Below, in pieces: positions 1-5,798 of a DNA stretch of 20,163 nucleotides. The stretch comes from M3007 sp964481485 (GTDB taxonomy: Bacteria > Bacteroidota > Bacteroidia > Chitinophagales > Saprospiraceae), in the NCBI GenBank assembly GCA_964481485.1, contig CAYZVM010000105.1, positions 1 through 20,163 on the forward strand. Direction: 5' to 3'. The position numbers and the translations under genes are program-made. Positions within the stretch are counted from its first letter, which is position 1. Every line of letters begins with the position of its first letter. A model generated the notes under the pieces. It was not told the DNA's origin. It saw only the letters and a program-made list of their open reading frames with translations, and searched no databases.

Positions 1-35
1 AATTTACAAGTTATTATTTACCCGTTCCTAAAACA

Positions 36-70
36 ACGCGGCTACCCACAAGAAGTGTGAATAGCCGCGT
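36..70 (-). terminator. Hairpin terminator after the lipocalin-like gene
   Basis: A perfect 9-bp inverted repeat, ACGCGGCTA at 36-44 and TAGCCGCGT at 62-70, is separated by a 17-nt loop. Read on the minus strand it lies 24 nt past the stop of the lipoprotein gene and is followed by TGTTTT, a short U tract. Position and structure fit an intrinsic terminator ending the purH-lipoprotein transcript. The loop is longer than usual and the U tract is short, so termination may be partial. Confidence 0.7.
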
Positions 71-93
71 CTTGGATTTTTCAAAAAAACAGT

Positions 94-546
94 TTAAAAA
101 TTCTCGAACTCGGTCTCTGTGTTGGCGGGTGCTCCGTTAATATCAGTGGCGTATTTGATGACCAATTTGCTGGCAGTGAGTTCCACAATTTCGCCCTCAA
201 AATCGAGGTCGGTGCCAGTTACTTTGATGTGCGTTTCGTTTTGGGTCAACTCCCAAGTTCCGATGGTTTGCTGTGGATCGGCAGCATCGCATTTAGTTAT
301 GCCTTCATCAGATACGAGTACGCCGTCCGGTTCAAAAATGAAATAACCGTCTTTCTCACAAGTGCTTAAGAATAGCAACAGATCAAACTCGACAGTACTA
401 CTACCGGAGAGCGTTGCCTTAGAAGACACAATTTTCCATTTGCCATTGATGAGTGAGTCTGCCTTACCATTAGAATCATCATTGTCGTTTTTACAAGCAC
501 CCAGTAACAGGGCGAGGCCAAGCAGGAAAAAAATCGGTTTTTTCAT
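94..546 (-). CDS. Lipocalin-like outer-membrane lipoprotein
   Basis: The 150-residue protein starts with a type II signal peptide; the lipobox LGAC places the lipidated cysteine at residue 18. The residues after it, KNDNDD, are Lys- and Asp-rich and resemble the Bacteroidota lipoprotein export signal that sends lipoproteins to the outer face of the outer membrane. The mature part opens with a GKW motif (LINGKWKIVSS), followed by strands such as TIGTWELTQ and KLVIKYATD, the pattern of the short lipocalin-like domains common in Bacteroidota. Such domains form a small beta-barrel or half-barrel; the ligand is unknown. The gene begins 32 nt after the purH stop on the same strand with no promoter seen between, so it may be carried on the purH transcript, although a functional link is not evident. 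Two cysteines (in LSTCEKDG and ITKCDAAD) could form a disulfide. The family call is fairly secure and the role unknown. Confidence 0.8.
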   Translation of the reverse strand: MKKPIFFLLGLALLLGACKNDNDDSNGKADSLINGKWKIVSSKATLSGSSTVEFDLLLFLSTCEKDGYFIFEPDGVLVSDEGITKCDAADPQQTIGTWELTQNETHIKVTGTDLDFEGEIVELTASKLVIKYATDINGAPANTETEFENF

Positions 547-578
547 AGCACAAGTAGTATTTGAATGAAGGAATGAGT

Positions 579-2096
579 TTAGTGCCGGAAATGCCGGAAC
601 CCGGTCATAACCATCGCCATCCCGAATTTATTGCAGGCATCAATCGAGTCTTGGTCTTTCACCGAGCCGCCGGGCTGGATGACCGCCGTGATGCCCGCCT
701 CGTGGGCGATTTCCACACAGTCGGGGAAAGGGAAAAAAGCGTCGGAAGCCATGACTGCGCCGTCGAGGTCGAAACCGAAAGATTTTGCTTTGGCGATGGC
801 TTGCCGGAGCGCGTCCACGCGGCTGGGTTGGCCGCAACCCATCCCGATGAGTTGGCGCTCTTTCACGAGTGCGATGGCGTTGGATTTCAGGTGTTTGACG
901 CACTTCACGGCAAAGATGAGTTCACCGACTTCTTTGGGCGTGGGCTTGCGCTCGGTCACGGTGCGCAGGTCGGCTTCGGTTTCGGTTTTGAGGTCGGTGT
1001 CTTGCTCCACCACGCCATTCAGCAGACTGCGGAAAGAGCGTTTTGGCACTTCAAAACTTTTGATTTTCAACAAAATACGCTGCTCTTTCTTTTTCAAAAG
1101 CTCCAATGCTTCCGGCTCAAAATCGGGCGCGATAAGCACCTCATAGAAGAGTTTGTTGATTTCCTGCGCGGTTGCTAAATCCACTTTTGCGTTGGTGATA
1201 AAAATGCCGCCAAAGGCCGAAGTGGTATCGCAAGCGAGCGCGGCCTGCCATGCCTCCAGCACGGTCATTCGGCGCGCCACGCCACAAGCGTTGGTGTGTT
1301 TCAAAATGGCGAATGCGGGTTTGCCGACTTGGAATTCGCGCATCAACAGCACCGCCGCGTCTATGTCCACGAGGTTGTTGTAGGAAATGGCCTTGCCGCC
1401 GAGTTTGTCAAAAATTTGTTCGAAATCACCAAAAAACACCCCGTTTTGGTGCGGGTTTTCACCGTAGCGCAGGATGTCGGAGCGGTGAATCGAGTGTTTA
1501 AAAGAGATGTCCGCCGTACCTTCGTTGAACCAGTTGAAAATGGCGATGTCGTAATTGGAGGTGACCTTGAAAGCGCGGCGGGCGAATTCGCGGCAATTGT
1601 AGGCCGAAAATTCGCCGTTCTGTTCGTTGAGCAAATCGAGGAACATTTTGTTCTCGTCTTTCGAAGCCACCACCACTACGTCTTTCCAGTTTTTGGCCGC
1701 CGCCCGGATGAGCGACACGCCGCCGATGTCAATTTTTTCTATTATTTCCGCCGGGTCGTTTGAAGTTTGCACCGTTTCCTCGAAAGGGTACAAATCCACG
1801 ATAACACAGTCGATTTCAGGGATTTTGTACTCTTCCAATTGTGCCAAATGTGCTGGTTCGCGGCGCGCGAGCAGACCGCCAAAAACGGCGGGGTGCAGCG
1901 TTTTCACCCGCCCGTCGAGGATGCTCGGATAGCCGGTGAGCGACTCTACGGAGGTGACTGGGATGCCGAGTTTTTGGATGTAGGTTTGGGTGCCGCCGGT
2001 GCTAAATAGTTGAACGCCAAGTTCGTGTAAGCGGCGGATAATGGGTTCGAGGCCGTCTTTGGAATAAACGGAAATGAGGGCTGAGCGAATTTGCAT
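579..2096 (-). CDS. purH: Bifunctional AICAR transformylase / IMP cyclohydrolase
   Basis: PurH catalyses the last two steps of purine biosynthesis in the cytoplasm: formylation of AICAR with 10-formyltetrahydrofolate, then cyclisation of FAICAR to IMP. The N-terminal cyclohydrolase (MGS-like) domain shows FSTGGT and DGRVKTLHPAVFGG near residues 61-73. The transformylase domain shows RYGENPHQ near 210 and KHTNACGVA near 266, where the Lys-His pair belongs to the active site, and later MGCGQPSRVDA, SDAFFPFPD and PGGSVKDQD. The protein ends in GFRHFRH, matching the RHF(K/R)H ending of the family. I chose the ATG at 2096 (505 residues) because MQIRSALISVYSKDG aligns directly with known PurH starts; an in-frame ATG at 2129 would add 11 residues of no family resemblance. 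Neither start has a good Shine-Dalgarno sequence. The gene diverges from the methyltransferase, and a -7-like element lies upstream at 2212-2219. Confidence 0.97.
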   Translation of the reverse strand: MQIRSALISVYSKDGLEPIIRRLHELGVQLFSTGGTQTYIQKLGIPVTSVESLTGYPSILDGRVKTLHPAVFGGLLARREPAHLAQLEEYKIPEIDCVIVDLYPFEETVQTSNDPAEIIEKIDIGGVSLIRAAAKNWKDVVVVASKDENKMFLDLLNEQNGEFSAYNCREFARRAFKVTSNYDIAIFNWFNEGTADISFKHSIHRSDILRYGENPHQNGVFFGDFEQIFDKLGGKAISYNNLVDIDAAVLLMREFQVGKPAFAILKHTNACGVARRMTVLEAWQAALACDTTSAFGGIFITNAKVDLATAQEINKLFYEVLIAPDFEPEALELLKKKEQRILLKIKSFEVPKRSFRSLLNGVVEQDTDLKTETEADLRTVTERKPTPKEVGELIFAVKCVKHLKSNAIALVKERQLIGMGCGQPSRVDALRQAIAKAKSFGFDLDGAVMASDAFFPFPDCVEIAHEAGITAVIQPGGSVKDQDSIDACNKFGMAMVMTGFRHFRH

Positions 2097-2135
2097 AAGT
2101 GAGGGAAATGAGCGGTAATTAGGAGACATTAGAGG

Positions 2136-2197
2136 GTCATTATTTTGAAATTCCTTGTGTTCAAAATGACTTTAATGACCTGAATGACCGACAATGA
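2136..2197. repeat. GTCATT/AATGAC repeat cluster in the purH leader
   Basis: AATGAC occurs at 2165, 2174 and 2183 with an exact 9-nt period, and a decayed fourth copy (AATGAT) begins at 2193. An opposite copy, GTCATT, lies at 2136-2141. GTCATTATTTTGAA (2136-2149) can pair with TTCAAAATGAC (2160-2170) through 11 bp if the three bases ATT bulge out, giving a stem-loop in the presumed 5' untranslated region of purH. The same motif family appears at 18581-18668. It could be a short intergenic repeat of the REP or MITE kind, or a regulator-binding cluster; the sequence alone does not decide. Confidence 0.5.
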
Positions 2198-2211
2198 TTT
2201 TTAAGAAGGCG

Positions 2212-2219
2212 CAAAAGTA
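2212..2219 (-). promoter_or_regulatory. Candidate -7 element for purH (TACTTTTG)
   Basis: On the minus strand 2219-2212 reads TACTTTTG, an exact match to the Bacteroidota -7 consensus TAnnTTTG. About 20 nt upstream there is only a partial -33 element (TTTA instead of TTTG), overlapping the start codon of the divergent methyltransferase. Transcription would begin near 2205, giving purH a leader of about 110 nt that contains the GTCATT/AATGAC repeat cluster. Confidence 0.45.
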
Positions 2220-2242
2220 CGATTAAACCCGACCTAAAATAA

Positions 2243-3055
2243 ATGGCCGACATTCTTGATTTTTTTGCCGCTGCGCACACGCCCAACCTCCATGCGCGGG
2301 GTGCCGCCGCCACTACGCTGTTGCTGGATGCACTCGCCCCACAAAACGGCCAATGTATGCTTGAAATCGGTTTTGGCACTGGCCAAACATTCGTGGAAAT
2401 CGCGGTGCGTTGGCCGGATATGCGGCTTTTTGGGGTCGAAAAATCTCCGCAAATGTTGGCGACATCCCGGCGCCGTTTTCGATTTTGCGGGTTGAATTTC
2501 AAAGCGTTGCAGCTATTTTCCGGAATTGGCCCCCTCCCCTACCCAACCGGCTTTTTCGACAGTGTTTACTGTGAATCTGTGTTGGCGGTAATGTCTGCAG
2601 AGATTTTGGAAAATACTGTCGCGGAGATTTTCAGGGTGCTAAAACCTGCGGGCTCATTCGTGTTCAATGAATCGGTCTGGCGTGACGAAACTGTGATGGA
2701 AACCATTTTGACAATCAACCGAGAATGCCGAGAACGGTTCGGCATTCCACAGGCCACCGAGCGATTTCCATACCTGAAAGATTGGCTAAATCTCTGTGTA
2801 TCAAAGGGATTTCAACCGACAGAGCCAGTCCGTTTGGAAAAAATGCCGCCGATTTTGCCGGTGTTGCCGCCTGTCCGGCGACCAACTGTCTTGGTCAAAT
2901 CACAGTTGTTTTCTGTTGCTGGCGCCATAAAATCAAGATGTTATCCTCGACTCTGGAGGCAGCGTCGGGATTTGCGCAAAAACGAACAGCATTTTGGCCA
3001 ATACGGGCTTTTTTTGGAAGGTGTCATGTTCAAAATGCGGAAACCTCGAGGTTAG
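2243..3055 (+). CDS. Class I SAM-dependent methyltransferase
   Basis: The 270-residue cytoplasmic protein has a Methyltransf_11-type Rossmann fold. Motif I is LEIGFGTGQ (residues 40-48), which binds S-adenosylmethionine; the acidic residue closing strand 2 is probably Glu66 in GVEKS; motif IV is FFDSVYCESVLAVM (104-117); and the post-motif helix and strand are EIFRVLKPAGSFVFNE (128-143). The C-terminal third is Pro- and Arg-rich (PPILPVLPPVRRP), shows no recognised domain, and probably carries the acceptor-binding part. The acceptor cannot be read from the sequence. The ATG is preceded by an A-rich stretch (CTAAAATAA), as is usual for Bacteroidota translation starts, and no Shine-Dalgarno sequence is seen. 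The gene is divergent from purH and convergent with the macroglobulin-like gene, only 18 nt from its stop, with no clear terminator between. Confidence 0.85.
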   Translation: MADILDFFAAAHTPNLHARGAAATTLLLDALAPQNGQCMLEIGFGTGQTFVEIAVRWPDMRLFGVEKSPQMLATSRRRFRFCGLNFKALQLFSGIGPLPYPTGFFDSVYCESVLAVMSAEILENTVAEIFRVLKPAGSFVFNESVWRDETVMETILTINRECRERFGIPQATERFPYLKDWLNLCVSKGFQPTEPVRLEKMPPILPVLPPVRRPTVLVKSQLFSVAGAIKSRCYPRLWRQRRDLRKNEQHFGQYGLFLEGVMFKMRKPRG

Positions 3056-3073
3056 GGTGTTTTCAAAAAATCT

Positions 3074-4714
3074 TCATGGCCATCTTTTCGCGGTGTAGCG
3101 GTATTGGCCATAACCGCGCCGCCCGTCGCTGCTTTGCACAAAAACATTGACACAAAAGGTGCTTGGGTCATCATTCTGGAAATAATGCACAGTGGCACGC
3201 CCTTGTTTGTCAGTAGCAAGCATTGGTTGCCAAAGGAGCACTGGGGCCAGCAAGGGTGATGACGAGTCGGATATGCGTTCAGGAAACGCGGCAGGGAAAA
3301 CCAAGCCAGGTAGGGTGAAAATATCCTCTTCTTGCTCCGGCGGCAAGTTTTGATTGCCAGCGAGAGTTCGGGTACGGATCACGCCACCAGTGCCTAAGGC
3401 CGGGAAATATTTGCGCAGCGACTTCGGCTCATTCAGCAAATCAATCATTTGTATGTTGGCCGGGTCAAGACGACCAATAAAATCGGCATCAAAAGTAGCT
3501 TTGCCGTCAAGGAGAAACAAAGGAGGGTTGCTAAATTCCTGTTGCTGTACCGGGTTGTACATCGTCGCCACGTTCCGACCTTTTTGCTGCGAAAATTTTA
3601 CCAGCCAGATGATTTCCCGAAAAAAAGTGGCGAGGTCGGAAAATCGCTCATAGTCCTGCACGCGGTAAACGTATCTGCTTTTCCAATTTACAGGTTGAGC
3701 ATCAATGATTTGGGGCCGTAAGGAGGTTTCTGTCGTGGAATAAAACTGATAGATTTTTTTGCGTTTTCTGCTGAGTTCCAAATAGTTGAGGATACCAGAG
3801 GTAAACCTCAATTTCTGGTTTGATTCGGATAAAGCGGGCTGTTCCAACGACACCCTTATGTCCGTCCCCTTATGCTCTATAATTTGAATACGGTGCTCAC
3901 CATGATAATCGGGAATACGCAACAAAAAACGGCCTTTTTCATCGGAGCGCGTGAAATACAATTGACTGGTCTCCACATCCAGCGCAGTGAGCAATGGAGC
4001 AGAAAATGGTTTTCCATCGGGCAGCGTAACCGTGCCAGCATGATGAATACCGGATAGCCAATTGGGCATCTCTGGCAGCACGACCCCAATATGCATGGTC
4101 GGGCCAGCAGATACAGCGCTGCCAGCGAGTATGTCGTCGGTGATGCTGACTGAGCCTTCCGCTGCAATCGCATTCCCTTTATTGTCAGTGACTTTGATAG
4201 TCAATTGAATCGGTTGGCCGGGTTGTGGCGGTACGTCTCCTGCCCATTGGATCGCTACCTTCAGATCGTCGGGCAATGGCTCCTCAAGATTGGGGAAATC
4301 TTGCACGACATTGATTTTCAAATCTTTGGGCAACGGTTGCAAGTCGCTATAAATAGGCACATCCACCTGCAACAACTCGTCAACGGCGCCATTTTCGCGC
4401 CGCGCCCCAAACCAAAAACGGTACACCCCGGTATCAAGGTCGAACGGTACATCGTAGTAACCATGGCAACTGGCTTTTCCTTCTGTTGGCAAAAAAATCT
4501 CGTGAATAGGTGTTCCTTTTTCATTCAAGATCAGCAATTGAACGGAAAAACCCTTCCCCTGAAAACTTGCCGGGAGGTAAAGCTTGAACCAAACAACCTC
4601 CCCGGTCACATAAAAGGACTTGTCAAAATGCGCCATCGCCACATCTGGCGGGGATGCAGCCAGTGCAATAGCATTTAGCACGACACTCGCGATAATAAGA
4701 ATAGAACGTACCAT
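3074..4714 (-). CDS. Secreted macroglobulin-like (MG2-type) protein with a TonB-plug-like segment
   Basis: This 546-residue exported protein starts with a signal peptide (MVRSILIIASVVLNAIALAAS). Residues 26-50 (MAHFDKSFYVTGEVVWFK and on) match the opening of alpha-2-macroglobulin MG2-type domains found in many Bacteroidota envelope proteins. A further beta-rich region spans about 165-290. Residues 397-450 read PPLFLLDG, then a spacer, NIQMIDLL, and GTGGVIRTRT, which resembles the plug domain of TonB-dependent receptors. The C-terminus (about 492-546: LLWQPMLATDKQGRATVHYFQNDD and on) is another macroglobulin-like strand set. I chose the ATG at 4714 because it puts the signal peptide at the N-terminus and lies 10 nt after the DUF4249 stop; an upstream ATG at 4816 would overlap that gene by about 90 nt. 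It is the last gene of the receptor unit and probably works with it at the outer membrane, but the role is inferred. It may be shorter than typical relatives. Confidence 0.75.
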   Translation of the reverse strand: MVRSILIIASVVLNAIALAASPPDVAMAHFDKSFYVTGEVVWFKLYLPASFQGKGFSVQLLILNEKGTPIHEIFLPTEGKASCHGYYDVPFDLDTGVYRFWFGARRENGAVDELLQVDVPIYSDLQPLPKDLKINVVQDFPNLEEPLPDDLKVAIQWAGDVPPQPGQPIQLTIKVTDNKGNAIAAEGSVSITDDILAGSAVSAGPTMHIGVVLPEMPNWLSGIHHAGTVTLPDGKPFSAPLLTALDVETSQLYFTRSDEKGRFLLRIPDYHGEHRIQIIEHKGTDIRVSLEQPALSESNQKLRFTSGILNYLELSRKRKKIYQFYSTTETSLRPQIIDAQPVNWKSRYVYRVQDYERFSDLATFFREIIWLVKFSQQKGRNVATMYNPVQQQEFSNPPLFLLDGKATFDADFIGRLDPANIQMIDLLNEPKSLRKYFPALGTGGVIRTRTLAGNQNLPPEQEEDIFTLPGLVFPAAFPERISDSSSPLLAPVLLWQPMLATDKQGRATVHYFQNDDPSTFCVNVFVQSSDGRRGYGQYRYTAKRWP

Positions 4715-4724
4715 TTTTTTGACA

Positions 4725-5798
4725 TCAAAAAAACCACCAAGTTGGTTTTTGAAGTGTTGCCTCCCCTGCTTCCAACAAGCAATCGTCGCAAGAATTGGGC
4801 GGCCCAGGCTCTCCACTCAAAGAGGGCGGAATAGGACACCGTTTGGGTGGGTTGCCCGCCATATCAGGGGAAATATAAAGCCGCGCAGTGTCTTGTGCCG
4901 CCACATAAAAAAAGCCGTAAACAAGCGCGGTAGGGTCAGAGATGTTAGAAATATTGGCGCGAATAGCGCCCGCCGGAGGGTCGAACAACGTGCCTCTGCG
5001 GGCGAGCAGTTGGTTCAATTCCTCAAAATAGCCGTAGGCGTTTTTGCTGATAGATTGTTGATAGACGACGATGTAAAACCCTTCTGCAAAACGGTAGTCC
5101 ACGAGCGTTTCGGCCAACGGGTAACCAACCAAATTGGTTTGGGCGAGCGAGGCGCCGTTGAGCACAAAAACATTGTCGTTCAGCAGGTTGCGGATGGTGT
5201 AGCATGTTTTAAACAAATCATCGGTGATGCGGTATGCCGCATCGAATTCCCAGCGCATGCACAAAGGTTCGGTGGCCCCCGCCGTTGTCAAGTCCGTACT
5301 CACGCCGAATCGGATATATGGCTCGGTCACCAATTGCCCCAAATTGTCAATAGCATCGCGTTCGAGCCATTCCGTGTGAATACTGTCAATCGGCGGCACC
5401 GCCAGCAGTGTCTCCCAATCGGACTGATAAGTTTGGCCGTTGGGTAATAGGGCAGAAAGTTGATATTGCCGCCCGATCTGAATTGGGAAGTCCGGGTCAC
5501 TGGGGTCAAGTTCCAAATAATAGTTGCCATCGAAATTCGACAGGAGTTCAATTTCGTGTCCTTGATCGTCGCGCAGCAGCACATCTGCGCCGCCAATAGG
5601 CCTTGGCAAATTGTTGCTCAAGGTGTACAGTTCAAAAACACTGGCCGCCACTACACTAGGATTCCCAAACAAAAACCGCCCCTGCACGAGGATGCCGCTT
5701 TCGGGCTGGTCGGGCCCAGAAAGTTCTATTTTGTCCACGCAAGCGCATAGGCTTGACAGGATAAAGCAAAAACAAAAAAGCCGAACGCTGCTGTTCAT
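4725..5798 (-). CDS. DUF4249 outer-membrane lipoprotein
   Basis: The 357-residue protein has a lipoprotein signal peptide with lipobox LCAC (lipidated Cys20). The mature N-terminus (ESGILVQGRFLFGNPSVVAASVFELYTL) and the following region GADVLLRDDQGHEIELLSNFDGNYYL match DUF4249, an Ig-like first half of a family that regularly follows TonB-dependent receptors in Bacteroidota. The end, CDDCLLEAGEATLQKPTWWFF, carries the paired cysteines and the Lys-Pro-x-x-Trp close typical of the family. The ATG at 5796-5798 overlaps the receptor stop in an ATGA arrangement, which implies translational coupling. By analogy with its usual neighbour it is likely a surface or periplasmic-face partner of the receptor that helps bind the substrate. 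The substrate is not identifiable. The family assignment is secure and the function is inferred from context. Confidence 0.88.
   Translation of the reverse strand: MNSSVRLFCFCFILSSLCACVDKIELSGPDQPESGILVQGRFLFGNPSVVAASVFELYTLSNNLPRPIGGADVLLRDDQGHEIELLSNFDGNYYLELDPSDPDFPIQIGRQYQLSALLPNGQTYQSDWETLLAVPPIDSIHTEWLERDAIDNLGQLVTEPYIRFGVSTDLTTAGATEPLCMRWEFDAAYRITDDLFKTCYTIRNLLNDNVFVLNGASLAQTNLVGYPLAETLVDYRFAEGFYIVVYQQSISKNAYGYFEELNQLLARRGTLFDPPAGAIRANISNISDPTALVYGFFYVAAQDTARLYISPDMAGNPPKRCPIPPSLSGEPGPPNSCDDCLLEAGEATLQKPTWWFF

Noticed and set aside
561..1178. Open frame of about 205 codons on the plus strand across purH
   Set aside because: It is antisense to a well-conserved purH, shows no domain, and has the His/Glu-rich low-complexity look of an opposite-strand shadow.
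2820..3055. Possible frameshift in the methyltransferase C-terminus
   Set aside because: The Pro/Arg-rich stretch looked odd, but the frame continues to a plausible end (FGQYGLFLEGVMFKMRKP) and no other frame gives a better family ending.
4620..5447. Open frame of about 275 codons on the plus strand
   Set aside because: It runs antisense across the start of the macroglobulin-like gene and most of the DUF4249 gene, both of which have signal peptides and family motifs; its own translation shows none.
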